Shown in pieces: positions 45,552-53,963 of a stretch of DNA of 64,000 nucleotides. A program made the translations under genes and the position numbers. Positions within the stretch are counted from its first letter, which is position 1; each line of letters starts with the position of its first letter. The DNA is taken from NCBI RefSeq assembly GCF_900188325.1, contig NZ_FZPD01000003.1:558001-622000 (forward strand), written 5' to 3'. Source of the DNA: Ekhidna lutea (lineage in GTDB: Bacteria > Bacteroidota > Bacteroidia > Cytophagales > Cyclobacteriaceae). The notes under the pieces were generated by a model. It did not search any database. It was not told the DNA's origin and saw only the letters and a list, made by a program, of their open reading frames with translations.

Positions 45552-46127
45552 CTATTTACTCCATTTCAGTGGAGGTATTTTTTCTTCCCTGCCGGAACAT
45601 TCAATTAATGTGATCAGTCTTTTTTCTCTCGTCTCTTCCCGTTTGGCACTCATCACCCACCAGATAGACTGTTTACGATAGGAGGGAGCTAGTTTGGAGG
45701 TAAAAAATGTCCAGGCTTTTTTGTTTGCTTTCATCCGAGTTTCAAAGTCTTTACTCAGTTTTACTTCCTTTTGCTCAAAGGAAGCACGCCCTGAATTTTC
45801 CAGCTTTCTTTTCTTATAGGCTTCAAGCCCTGCTTTGGTTACCTGCTTTTCCTTCGTCAGCTCCTCAATACGTTTAATGTTTACATTACTCCAATGACTG
45901 TTGGGTTTTCTGGGAGTAAAACGAACCTGATAAGCTTCATCATCTATTCGTTTACGGATGCCATCGATCCATCCATAGCACAATGCCTGATCCACTGACT
46001 CAGGCCAGGTTATGCTGGGCTTACCGGTGGCTTTCTTGTAATACCCAACCCAAAGTTCTGTTTCAGATTTATGATTTTCTTCCAACCACTTTCTAAAATC
46101 CTGAGGAGTAGGGAAGAAAATTGCCAT
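45552..46127 (-). CDS. YdeI/OmpD-associated family protein
   Basis: A 191-residue protein of the YdeI/OmdA group. Typical stretches are FRKWLEENHKSETELWVGYYKK, ITWPESVDQALCYGWIDGIRK, RFTPRKPNSHWSNVNIKRIEEL and a C-terminal helical part. Members have been linked to stress and antimicrobial-peptide tolerance, but the biochemical role is unknown. It starts 4 bases from the next gene's stop, so co-transcription with 46132-46548 is likely. Confidence 0.83.
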   Translation of the reverse strand: MAIFFPTPQDFRKWLEENHKSETELWVGYYKKATGKPSITWPESVDQALCYGWIDGIRKRIDDEAYQVRFTPRKPNSHWSNVNIKRIEELTKEKQVTKAGLEAYKKRKLENSGRASFEQKEVKLSKDFETRMKANKKAWTFFTSKLAPSYRKQSIWWVMSAKREETREKRLITLIECSGREEKIPPLKWSK

Positions 46128-46131
46128 GATT

Positions 46132-46548
46132 CTAGAAAGGAAGAAGGTCAGGTGCTACGTATTCTTTTTTGGCACGTTTATCAGCAAAGACATTAAACCC
46201 ATAATGCTTACCTAAGAGGTCTTTGAAGTTGGTCAGCAATCGCGGAAATTCCTGAATAAAGTCTTTGAAATTGTCCGACTTAGCTTTTTGCATAAAATGA
46301 TTCATGGCTTTCACGGAGGCTATGGTCACTGTCTTGTTGAATTTATCATAAACACCAAGCGACTCAGCAAAACCTTTGATCTGTTTGCACATGTTAAGTT
46401 CAGCCTGTTCTAATCCATACTTTTCAATATGGATGTAAGCCAGTCTTAGGTGAGCTTCATGGCTGAACATGCCTGGCTTTAGATGGTAAGATTCGAATAT
46501 CTCCTCATATTCATCGTCGGTATACTGCCAGTGATCTTTGATACGCAT
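46132..46548 (-). CDS. Small conserved-looking protein of unknown function
   Basis: A 138-residue soluble, mostly helical protein starting MRIKDHWQYTDDEYEEIFES. The segment SHEAHLRLAYIHIEKYGLEQAELNMCKQIKGFAESLGV includes His and Glu that could ligate metal, as in small HD-like or DUF-type proteins. I do not assign a family. A longer frame from 46581 would run through the terminator hairpin and is rejected. Confidence 0.7.
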   Translation of the reverse strand: MRIKDHWQYTDDEYEEIFESYHLKPGMFSHEAHLRLAYIHIEKYGLEQAELNMCKQIKGFAESLGVYDKFNKTVTIASVKAMNHFMQKAKSDNFKDFIQEFPRLLTNFKDLLGKHYGFNVFADKRAKKEYVAPDLLPF

Positions 46549-46570
46549 TCTACAAAAATACGTATGAATA

Positions 46571-46595
46571 AAAAAAGCCACGAGAACCGTGGCTT
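46571..46595 (-). terminator. Intrinsic terminator of the Calx-beta lipoprotein gene
   Basis: AAGCCACG (46575-46582) pairs with CGTGGCTT (46588-46595) around AGAAC. The A-run at 46571-46576 is a T-tract on the minus strand, placing it just after the stop at 46603. Confidence 0.85.
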
Positions 46596-46602
46596 AAGTT
46601 TG

Positions 46603-48015
46603 TTAGAACTTCAAATCATATAATCCTGTGATATGGAGGTGATTCCAGCTTCCAGCAATTCCTGTTATTTCAAAATTGCCTTTAGGTAGTGTTTCCTGAC
46701 TAAATCCGGCTCTGTTGAAGGTAGTGACAATGCCCTGCTTATTCGTCCCATCTGATAGGGGATGGGAGCCCTCCCATTTTTTTACGCCATCAGCATGTGG
46801 GAAAGAAACATTCTTTAGTCTAACCATTTGTCCTGCATACGTTCCTTTAATTAAATCGTCTATGGTTATTTCAATCGGTTGCACAGCTATGTTTTCTGCA
46901 AGGATGGTGCCTAGTCTGTCTTCTACCTCAAGCATAGCTTTTTGACCATTCACTTCATGTCCTGTAGCATTCTTAAGGTTAAGTCTCACTTTTTGACCAA
47001 CGGACAATAGATTATCAAGGATAAAGCTTATTAATATACCTCCAGTCTGATCCTGAATGTATATGAACTTATTTGTAGGCACATTATCTATGCTGGTAAC
47101 AACGCCTTCAATGAAGTAATCAGTTGAAAAATACCAAACACCTTCATGTGTCGAAAAGTAAGCTTTAAGCTCTGCGATGGTATGAATTTCAGAATTGATT
47201 ACATCATCTTCTTCCACGGTCAATAGAAGATCAAATTCACTACCTTGCTTCAAACCTTCACTCCAGTTGCTAATGGTAAAAATCAATTCCGCGTTGGCTT
47301 CTACAACATTATTGTTTGCAGGGTAAAATTTTATCATTTCACTGGTCTCTCCAGCTTCAAATACAAGTGGAATAAGGAAGTCGAACATTTCCGGATCTGT
47401 ATGAAAATCTATTCCGTATTCATAATCATTCGGAAGGCCAACAGCTATTTCAACCACCTGTTGAATTGCAGAAGTCCTTTCAAGGATCACCTCAATTTCA
47501 TAACCATCTACCTCAGATTCTGAGATGGTGGCATTACGAACTTTAAAATTGACAGCAATTGATTCTGTTTCAACAGGGCTCTCACCTTCATCATTATCAG
47601 TGATTGAAATGTTTGCAGTCTTATCAGCCAATACAAATCCATCTGTTGGATTTTGTAAGGTAAGGGTGATGGATTTTGAACCAGTATTTACATCATCATT
47701 GACAGGTAAAATCAAAAATTTCACTTCATTATCACCTTTCTCAAAGGATAATTTTAATACTCCATTTTCAAGTTCAGGTAAAACAATGTAATGATCCGGA
47801 TTACTTGCGGATCCACTAAAAGCTACTTCAAGATTGCCTTCTTTTTTGGCTGGTTCATCCAGAACCACAGTCACGATCAATGCGTCATCAGCCTCATTTA
47901 GATTCAATGTGCTGCTTTCAAACTTTACTGTAGTCTGTACTACAGTCTCTAGATTGTCGTCGGAACATCCAAGAACCAACAACAAAGTCATTATTAACAA
48001 AATATTTACTTTCAT
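46603..48015 (-). CDS. Surface lipoprotein with Calx-beta and OB-fold (DUF5689-like) domains
   Basis: A 470-residue lipoprotein (lipobox LVLGC, Cys17). Residues ~28-145 are a Calx-beta domain ending in ITLTLQNPTDGFVLADKTANISITDND. A second, similar module (~150-275) ends in LLLTVEEDDV. From ~280 a DUF5689-like OB-fold region reads YFIEGVVTSIDNVPTNKFIYI, GQKVRLNLKNATGHEVNGQ and MVRLKNVSF. Such lipoproteins are common in Bacteroidota surface-processing sets. No enzymatic residues seen. Confidence 0.82.
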   Translation of the reverse strand: MKVNILLIMTLLLVLGCSDDNLETVVQTTVKFESSTLNLNEADDALIVTVVLDEPAKKEGNLEVAFSGSASNPDHYIVLPELENGVLKLSFEKGDNEVKFLILPVNDDVNTGSKSITLTLQNPTDGFVLADKTANISITDNDEGESPVETESIAVNFKVRNATISESEVDGYEIEVILERTSAIQQVVEIAVGLPNDYEYGIDFHTDPEMFDFLIPLVFEAGETSEMIKFYPANNNVVEANAELIFTISNWSEGLKQGSEFDLLLTVEEDDVINSEIHTIAELKAYFSTHEGVWYFSTDYFIEGVVTSIDNVPTNKFIYIQDQTGGILISFILDNLLSVGQKVRLNLKNATGHEVNGQKAMLEVEDRLGTILAENIAVQPIEITIDDLIKGTYAGQMVRLKNVSFPHADGVKKWEGSHPLSDGTNKQGIVTTFNRAGFSQETLPKGNFEITGIAGSWNHLHITGLYDLKF

Positions 48016-48205
48016 TGCTCATCAATGATAAACTGATATCGGGCCTTACAAACGGAATGCCAGATATAGAAAGCAGTCAAATTCTTTTAATCAGCAGTTA
48101 TCCATATGATGAGTTTGTCCAATTACGAACAAGTCTTTTGGTGATTTGATCATTTTCGATCATGAAAATCTCCTTTTATGCCCGTTAATCAATGATTTTT
48201 TAAAT

Positions 48206-48258
48206 AATACATCAAATAATGAGGTATTCACTTGCAATATATCAATAATTGATGTATT
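48206..48258. promoter_or_regulatory. Inverted repeat operator before the PadR gene
   Basis: AATACATCAA (48206-48215) and TTGATGTATT (48249-48258) form a perfect 10-bp inverted repeat. The second arm also pairs with ATCAA at 48241-48245. The right arm ends 8 bases before the ATG at 48267. PadR repressors bind ATGT/ACAT dyads in their own promoters; assignment here is positional. Confidence 0.6.
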
Positions 48259-48266
48259 GTTGTATT

Positions 48267-48614
48267 ATGTATTCGAAAGAACTATTAAAAGGGACATTGG
48301 AAGTAATCGTATTGAAGCTGCTATCGGAGCATGGTAAAATGTATGGTTATGAGCTTTCGCAAAAGGTGAAAGAGGAGACAGAAGGAAAGATTCATTTGAA
48401 GGACGGGTCGCTTTATCCTGCCTTGCATAAGCTTACAAAAGACGGCATACTCACATTTGAGGAGGTCAATATCGGGAAGCGTGTGCGCAAGTATTATAAA
48501 CTCACAGCGAAGGGAGAGGAACAGAAGGAGACACTGCTGGATGAGATGCGAGACTTTATCAAAACGATCGAGAAAGTAATTTTTAGTGACTTAAAAACAT
48601 CACCGGCGATATGA
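48267..48614 (+). CDS. PadR-family transcriptional regulator
   Basis: A 115-residue winged-helix protein. MYSKELLKGTLEVIVLKLLSE, GKMYGYELSQKVKEE and LKDGSLYPALHKLTKDGIL are the PadR signature. The C-terminal helix drives dimerisation. ATG 48267 matches the family start; two earlier ATGs in frame are rejected. Its end overlaps the next gene by 4 bases, so it likely controls that membrane protein and itself. Confidence 0.93.
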   Translation: MYSKELLKGTLEVIVLKLLSEHGKMYGYELSQKVKEETEGKIHLKDGSLYPALHKLTKDGILTFEEVNIGKRVRKYYKLTAKGEEQKETLLDEMRDFIKTIEKVIFSDLKTSPAI

Positions 48615-49222
48615 TTGCTGAAGAATATGAAGATCGGATCATTGAAGAGGTCGAAAACAGCGCGATTAAAAATCAAACGCTGAAAGATGATCTTATTGAT
48701 CATTTCTGTTGTCTTGTGGAGATCGAAATGGATCGCGGATTATCCTTCGAGAAGGCGCTGGAAAAAGCCTATCTGCAAACTGCTCCAAACGGACTGGAAG
48801 AAATACAAAGGGAAACAATTTTTTTACTCAATTACTCAAAAATCATGTTTATGAAACGACTAATGTATGTTGTAGGCTATCTATTCACAGTGACTTGGAT
48901 GGCTGGAATCGCATTTAAATTACTGCATCTGGCTGGTGCAGGTGTTTTACTTAGTATTGGGGCACTAGGTCTGGCATTTATTTTTATCCCAATGTTTTTA
49001 ATAAATCGGTATAAGAATTTTGCCAGGGAAGTACTGTCCGAACGATTGAAATGGATATTTGGGGGAATATCATTTCTGTTACTGGTGACTTCCATTACCA
49101 TGAAATTACTACATCTTATGGGAGCAGGACTAATGTTAGGACTCAGTTTTCTGATTTTTGGAATCGGTTTTTTGCCCTTCTTATTTTTCACGATGTACAA
49201 AAAATCAGTAGATGAACTCTGA
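48611..49222 (+). CDS. Four-helix membrane protein paired with PadR
   Basis: A 203-residue protein with an N-terminal acidic helical domain (residues 1-75; DDLIDHFCCLVEIEMDRGLSFEKALEKA) and four membrane helices. The helical half is duplicated: FKLLHLAGAGVLLSIG and MKLLHLMGAGLMLGLS have the same KLLHLxGAG motif. This recalls the KxxHxxGA motif of Bacteroidota membrane proteins such as GldL. Paired PadR/permease-like modules usually respond to stress. Exact role unknown. Confidence 0.78.
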   Translation: MIAEEYEDRIIEEVENSAIKNQTLKDDLIDHFCCLVEIEMDRGLSFEKALEKAYLQTAPNGLEEIQRETIFLLNYSKIMFMKRLMYVVGYLFTVTWMAGIAFKLLHLAGAGVLLSIGALGLAFIFIPMFLINRYKNFAREVLSERLKWIFGGISFLLLVTSITMKLLHLMGAGLMLGLSFLIFGIGFLPFLFFTMYKKSVDEL

Positions 49223-49246
49223 GGTCATGGACTAGACTCAAAATGA

Positions 49247-49276
49247 AAAGGCTGCTTGTTTCAAGCGGCCTTTTTT
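49247..49276 (+). terminator. Terminator after the PadR operon
   Basis: AAGGCTGCTTG pairs with CAAGCGGCCTT (one T-G pair) over TTT, followed by T6. It ends the PadR-membrane protein pair. Confidence 0.85.
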
Positions 49277-49300
49277 GATTCAAATTGTAGCTTTACTGTA

Positions 49301-49714
49301 ATGGTTAGACAACACAATATTACCCTACCTCCTTTTCCCAGAGGTTTCCACCTCATCACGGATGAAGTCTTAAGTCAAGTGGATTTAACCGGTATCGAAG
49401 CTGGTTTGCTAAACGTCTTCATCAAACACACTTCGGCCAGCCTCACCATTAATGAGAATGCTGATCCTACAGTTCGCGCAGATTTCGAAAGTCATTTCAA
49501 TCAATCTATTCCTGAGAATGCACTTTATTATCAACATACGTATGAAGGATCGGATGATATGCCGGCACATTTGAAGGCCAGCACTTTGGGAAGCTCTGTG
49601 ACTATCCCGATCACAAATAGTCATTTGAATCTAGGTACCTGGCAGGGGATATATCTGGGTGAGCATCGTGATCATGGCGGAAGCCGCAAAATTGTGGTTA
49701 CTGTATATCACTAG
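49301..49714 (+). CDS. YjbQ/UPF0047 family protein
   Basis: A 137-residue protein with the family signature: HTSASLTINENADPTVRADFE in the middle and HLNLGTWQGIYLGEHRDHGG near the end. Members are cytosolic trimers; a weak thiamine-phosphate synthase activity has been reported for the E. coli protein, and the physiological role is unsettled. ATG 49301 is used; the longer frame from 49256 would be translated through the terminator. Its stop overlaps the convergent gene by 17 bases. Confidence 0.9.
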   Translation: MVRQHNITLPPFPRGFHLITDEVLSQVDLTGIEAGLLNVFIKHTSASLTINENADPTVRADFESHFNQSIPENALYYQHTYEGSDDMPAHLKASTLGSSVTIPITNSHLNLGTWQGIYLGEHRDHGGSRKIVVTVYH

Positions 49715-50117
49715 ATGCCATCTTCCTGATTTTATTCAGATAGCTGCTTGGGAAACCTTCACGCTCAGCCAATTCAAAAAGCGAATTAGCATATGCTTTA
49801 TTCGTTCCTGTGAGTGCTGTGAGAGGTAGATTATAACACGTTGCTTTAATAGACTCATCCGAAACTGTAAGTATAGTTACCTCTTCGGGGATATAGTCTG
49901 CCACACTCGGCTCGGCATATAGCTTTTGGAGAGCATCTTTTTCAACAGTCATTATGATACCATAAGCCCTTTCATTCTTACAAGGGATTAGAGAAGCTCG
50001 ATCACCAATTTTCAATGTATAGTCTTTCAGATATCCCTTTCTTGAATTGGTCGGATGGATGCCATTCTTTTTTAAGATAGAACGATCCATGAATAAGCCA
50101 TAGAAGAATACTTCCAT
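49698..50117 (-). CDS. Gamma-glutamylcyclotransferase-like (AIG2-type) protein
   Basis: A 139-residue protein beginning MEVFFYGLFMDRSIL, like the YGSNL motif of GGCT/AIG2 folds. The RAYGIIMTVEKDALQKLYAEP stretch and CYNLPLTALTGTNKAYANSL fit the later strands. Catalysis is not certain because the canonical YGxN core is altered to YGLFM. The gene overlaps yjbQ at the 3' end. Confidence 0.62.
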   Translation of the reverse strand: MEVFFYGLFMDRSILKKNGIHPTNSRKGYLKDYTLKIGDRASLIPCKNERAYGIIMTVEKDALQKLYAEPSVADYIPEEVTILTVSDESIKATCYNLPLTALTGTNKAYANSLFELAEREGFPSSYLNKIRKMASSDIQ

Positions 50118-50128
50118 TAACGGAATTT

Positions 50129-51568
50129 TTACTTTGAGCCTGAGAAATTTCCTGAACCATCATTCAGATAGATAAAGAAATCGGATGAAGCACCACCAAT
50201 GTTCTCTAATCCTTGAATATTATTCATGAAGATATCGAGTGTTCCATCTCCATCTATATCCCCCACAGCAGCCCCATGTGTGAAGGCGCTTGCAGTTCCA
50301 ATATTTGAAGAGCTGTTAACAAGTTCACTACCTGATCCCATGAGAAATGTATTAGGGTAACCAGGAAATGGCCAGAAATCATAGCCATGATCCGCAATGA
50401 AAAGATCATCTTTTCCATTACTATCAAAATCGGCAACCAGCCACTGTCTGGCATGATTTACTCCTGGAGTAGCTCCTGTTATCAAGCCTGTCGTTTCGGT
50501 GAATCTGCCCGTACCATCATTGATGGCTGTTACAATTTCTACTGTCTCGTCAGGTAATCCTGAAATGGATGAGGAGCCTATGACATCCAGAAAACCATCT
50601 CCATTGATATCAAGTAAAGCTCCATTTTTGAAACGTACTTCATCATAAGGATCAGAATTATGATTCCCATTGAGAATGACTTCAAATGTAGGCTCTGTTC
50701 CTGAACTGATGTTAATAAAAGTGGCCCATTGCCCCTCTGCATACCCATTTGGAGCTACTAAATCTGTGTCGCCATCATTATCTACATCTCCAACGAAAAT
50801 GTCAAGCGGGAAACGACCCATTCTAGCTTCACCGTTTTCTGCCTCGTCCCATGTTAAAACTTCAAATGAATATTCACCAAGATCTCCATTGTCATTCATA
50901 TAAATTAAGGATCTTGAAAAATTTGCATTGCCATCATTTAGGTAGATATATCCACCTTGGAAGACTCCATTTGCTGCATCCATACCAAACCCACCAGAGG
51001 AGGTTGTGACAAAATCCACGTTCCCATCATTGTTGAAATCACCGGTTCTAACCCATTCAACCCAACCCACTTCAATCAAATTGTCGGTTATTTTACTAGT
51101 ACCATCGCTAAATGTATTATCTCCGTTATTGAGGTACAAATGAATTTGAGCAGACTCGGAGAAGGATCCTTCCGCTGCATCGATGGTACTAGATATTATA
51201 TCAGGTCGTCCATCACCATTGAAGTCTTCTGATGAAATAGTGACTGTGTTTGCTGTTGAGCCTTTGTATCGGGTCGGAAAGGCATTTTCCTTGATCTGAA
51301 AATTCCCTGTCCCATCATTGATTAATAGTGCATCCGAACTAAGCCCAATGTGCGGACCAAGAATAATATCATTATCTCCATCCTGGTCAGTGTCCAGCAT
51401 ATAGGAAGCAGTAAAGTTCCCATGTTCATAGACAGCTCGAGGCAATCGGTTGTTTTCTTCTATTTCTTTATTTGGATCCTTTACTGAGTCATCATTTCCG
51501 CAAGAGGAGAAGAGGTGAAGTATAGTAAACGTGAATATCCAGGCAAGGGCATTTGCGAATTTCTTCAT
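50129..51568 (-). CDS. FG-GAP/VCBS-repeat surface lipoprotein
   Basis: A 479-residue lipoprotein (lipobox HLFSSC). At least seven D-x-D-x-D-G repeats are visible: DTDQDGDND, DFNGDGRPD, DFNNDGNVD, DVDNDGDTD, DINGDGFLD, DFDSNGKDD and DIDGDGTLD. These bind Ca and build a beta-propeller of integrin-alpha type, often in adhesins or glycan-binding proteins. ATG 51568 begins the signal peptide; a start at 51598 adds ten residues. A 10-base gap separates it from the gene downstream. Confidence 0.88.
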   Translation of the reverse strand: MKKFANALAWIFTFTILHLFSSCGNDDSVKDPNKEIEENNRLPRAVYEHGNFTASYMLDTDQDGDNDIILGPHIGLSSDALLINDGTGNFQIKENAFPTRYKGSTANTVTISSEDFNGDGRPDIISSTIDAAEGSFSESAQIHLYLNNGDNTFSDGTSKITDNLIEVGWVEWVRTGDFNNDGNVDFVTTSSGGFGMDAANGVFQGGYIYLNDGNANFSRSLIYMNDNGDLGEYSFEVLTWDEAENGEARMGRFPLDIFVGDVDNDGDTDLVAPNGYAEGQWATFINISSGTEPTFEVILNGNHNSDPYDEVRFKNGALLDINGDGFLDVIGSSSISGLPDETVEIVTAINDGTGRFTETTGLITGATPGVNHARQWLVADFDSNGKDDLFIADHGYDFWPFPGYPNTFLMGSGSELVNSSSNIGTASAFTHGAAVGDIDGDGTLDIFMNNIQGLENIGGASSDFFIYLNDGSGNFSGSK

Positions 51569-51661
51569 TATTGCTCTTAAGTTTGATAGATGCTTCAACG
51601 CATCATAGGCGTATCCACTTAAATGGTTATATACCTCCTAAAATAATAAAATCAGTTCAGA

Positions 51662-51784
51662 TTAAAATTTAAGCATTACTGAGGTAAAGGTTAGCTCTTG
51701 AATAAGCTTTTCAAGCTTCTTTGGATCATAGCCACGTCCATGACCAGCTTCAATTCCTGTTCTCGAGGAATGTTTGGTTACAAC
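51662..51784 (-). pseudogene. Remnant of an S9-type prolyl oligopeptidase C-terminus
   Basis: A 40-codon open stretch with no start codon encodes RTGIEAGHGRGYDPKKLEKL and more before a TAA. The RTGI-AGHG pattern resembles the catalytic-His tail of S9A peptidases. No other part of such a gene is nearby, so this looks like a decayed fragment. Confidence 0.5.
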
Positions 51785-51810
51785 TTATTTAGGTAATAGG
51801 CACCTGCTGA

Positions 51811-51969
51811 TCAGAGGGCTTCAATTTCCTTAGCTATTTTATCGGCCTCTGCAGCTTTTTCGTCGCTGGCCTTTCTATTTGTTTTAGAAAGCGTGTACGA
51901 TTCTTTCATCAGCTTCTCGTATTTTTTCTGAAGCTTTTCTTTTGGAGTTGTTTTGCTAAATAGTCTCAT
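51811..51969 (-). CDS. Lacal_2735 family small protein
   Basis: A 52-residue protein, MRLFSKTTPKEKLQKKYEKL followed by MKESYTLSKTNRKASDEKAA, matching the small Lacal_2735 family of Bacteroidota as I recall it. It is a single long charged helix. Function is unknown. Coding is supported by the family-like sequence, not only by the open frame. It begins about 180 bases after the AraC regulator's stop. Confidence 0.75.
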   Translation of the reverse strand: MRLFSKTTPKEKLQKKYEKLMKESYTLSKTNRKASDEKAAEADKIAKEIEAL

Positions 51970-52006
51970 GATTAATTAACCACATTTGTAATAAGATGTT
52001 AGCTTC

Positions 52007-52139
52007 AGTCCTACTTTTCCAAGTTTTAGATACTGAACTAAATTCAGTATGACTCTTGAAGAGTTTATTGAGCACATAAATTATACTGTCTGCTGACCTT
52101 GTTTCAGTATGTCTTGAAAAGAAACTTGGCAGTAGGACT
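52007..52139. repeat. 133-bp inverted-repeat element
   Basis: The ends pair: AGTCCTACTTTTCCAAGTTT (from 52007) with AAACTTGGCAGTAGGACT (to 52139), 17 of about 18 pairs with a two-base difference. Inside is a second hairpin (ATACTGAA with TTCAGTAT, 52030-52050) and a repeated TTCAGTATG(A/T)C. It has no coding frame. It may be a MITE-like element or a large RNA hairpin at the 3' end of the AraC gene. Confidence 0.55.
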
Positions 52140-52146
52140 AGGCACT

Positions 52147-53148
52147 TTACTGCGTGTGTTCTTCCCTAAACTCGCCCGGTGATTTTCCGACAAGCTTTTT
52201 GAAATTGTTGTAAAACGAAACCTTATTTCGAAATCCGGCTTCTTCACCGATTGCTTCCAGTTTTAGATGGCTGGAAGATTCAAGCAATAGCCTGCTTTTA
52301 GCTTCCTCAACCCTAAACTCATTAATTAGTTCGGAAAAGGACTTTTCTGAAAAAGCATTAAGGGCTTGAGAAATCCGATATTTAGGCACACCTAGTTTCT
52401 CCGCAAAAGATGAGAGGTTGAAGTCCGGGTCTTTGTAATATTTGTTTTGCTCCAGTACGGAATTGATTTTTTGTACCAGGTAGTCCCCATCTTCTTTGGT
52501 CAGGCTGCTCGAGGAATATTTGGGTTTTACTCTTTCTTTAATAAAACTGTACTCACCAAAATAAGTAATGCCATAGGTGAGAAGGACAAATCCTCCACAG
52601 ATGATGTAATCGAGCCGGAGTGTGTAAAATCCAAAGTACAGTGATAAGAAGTAGGCAATTTGTCCGATGATAAATGAAGTATATGCAGCTAAAAATAACT
52701 GGTTGATGGCATTAAATTTTACCGTTTTCACAATCACATATCCATAACCAACGAACAAGGCTATTTTAATCCAGGGCAATACATTTCTCATAATAGAAAG
52801 AAAATCGAGCGAAGCTTGAATGAAAAATGACATTGCTGCCCAGTAGATAGTAAATGCCAATGCTGGAATGAGGTGATAAGGGAGGTGTTTAAGTTTCGCC
52901 CCTTTCTTCATGTAGTAGTAAAAAGCAAAAGGCATGAACCAGTTAGCGGTTACAAATAACCATCTGATCGCAGTAGGAGGATTGATCATTTGCGCCCAAT
53001 AGTTGACATAATGCAGGATGGTGATAGAAAACATCAGCAAGTACAGTCCCAGGAATCGTTTTCGTTTGCTTGCACTGATAATAAACAATAGCGAGAGGAT
53101 CAGGCCATTGATGGCAGCTGCTAAAAAAAGTATGAGTTCCCAGGTCAT
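52147..53148 (-). CDS. Membrane-anchored AraC-type regulator
   Basis: A 333-residue protein. Residues 1-210 have about seven hydrophobic helices, like a 7TM sensor. The last ~100 are an AraC DNA-binding domain: FAEKLGVPKYRISQALNAFSE and the second helix-turn-helix KLEAIGEEAGFRNKVSFYNNF with the signature KLVGKSPGEFR. Such membrane regulators are typical of Bacteroidota and may sense the envelope. Target genes are not evident; the neighbour at 53447 is divergent. Confidence 0.88.
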   Translation of the reverse strand: MTWELILFLAAAINGLILSLLFIISASKRKRFLGLYLLMFSITILHYVNYWAQMINPPTAIRWLFVTANWFMPFAFYYYMKKGAKLKHLPYHLIPALAFTIYWAAMSFFIQASLDFLSIMRNVLPWIKIALFVGYGYVIVKTVKFNAINQLFLAAYTSFIIGQIAYFLSLYFGFYTLRLDYIICGGFVLLTYGITYFGEYSFIKERVKPKYSSSSLTKEDGDYLVQKINSVLEQNKYYKDPDFNLSSFAEKLGVPKYRISQALNAFSEKSFSELINEFRVEEAKSRLLLESSSHLKLEAIGEEAGFRNKVSFYNNFKKLVGKSPGEFREEHTQ

Positions 53149-53167
53149 GTCATTCCAGTAAAATTTT

Positions 53168-53286
53168 TGAAAAGATTTTTTGATATGAATACATGGAGTT
53201 AGATAACTACCCTTTTATTCCCCAAAGGCACTTTTTCAATATCACCCTTTGAAGGGGTTTTAAGATTCATTTAGAAAATCTTTTCA
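53168..53286. promoter_or_regulatory. Intergenic region between AraC and the 53447 gene, with inverted repeat
   Basis: The 298-base divergent region (53149-53446) holds no gene. TGAAAAGATTTT (53168-53179) and AAAATCTTTTCA (53275-53286) form a perfect 12-bp inverted repeat, with a small hairpin (CCCTT, TGA, AGGGG) between. It is near the AraC start and could be its operator. Confidence 0.4.
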
Positions 53287-53446
53287 TCTATTAAATATCA
53301 CAAATAGTTTATTCCTCAACGGTTAAATCTAATCAGTAAATGGAATTAGGGCATAAATATTCGTTAATGTTAACCTCTTGCAGTTGATATGCTAAGTGTA
53401 TGGATACATGGAAGCGTTATCATTATCCTAACAAAAAACAAAAAAT

Positions 53447-53956
53447 ATGAAAGCGACACTACTTATGGCAGGCATGATCCTATGTATCATGGCATCAGCT
53501 CAGCAGCCTCCAAAACCCTCTGAAGAAGATCTTTCCAAACTCGATTTTTGGGTAGGAAAATGGGATTTGACCTGGGAAGGCGGAAAAGGAACGAATCTCA
53601 TTGAGAAGAAGCTGAATGGCCGAGTCATTCAAGAAAATTTTGAAGCGACAGAGGGTAACTTTAAAGGCTACCTCGGAACAAGTATTAGCACATTCAGTCC
53701 GAGAGATGGTAAGTGGCATCAGGCTTGGGCGGATAGTAATGGAGGGTACATTGACTTGATAGGCACGATGGACGGAGATACTCGTATTTTCCAAATGACC
53801 AGTCCGAGAAAACTCCCTGATGGGAATGAGATCGTTTCCAGAATGCGATTTTATAACATCACTGATGATTCCTTTACCTGGGATTGGGAAGCTTCAACCG
53901 ACGGAGGGGAAACCTGGAATCTGAGCTGGAGAATCAATTATAAACGAGCTGAATAG
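53447..53956 (+). CDS. Exported DUF1579-like protein
   Basis: A 169-residue protein with a signal peptide (MKATLLMAGMILCIMASAQQ). The mature part, LSKLDFWVGKWDLTWEGGKG, is followed by strands ISTFSPRDGKWHQAWADSNG and TRIFQMTSPRKLPDG. This fits the DUF1579-type calycin-like fold. Function unknown. It ends 7 bases before the next gene. Confidence 0.75.
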   Translation: MKATLLMAGMILCIMASAQQPPKPSEEDLSKLDFWVGKWDLTWEGGKGTNLIEKKLNGRVIQENFEATEGNFKGYLGTSISTFSPRDGKWHQAWADSNGGYIDLIGTMDGDTRIFQMTSPRKLPDGNEIVSRMRFYNITDDSFTWDWEASTDGGETWNLSWRINYKRAE

Positions 53957-53963
53957 TACTTGT

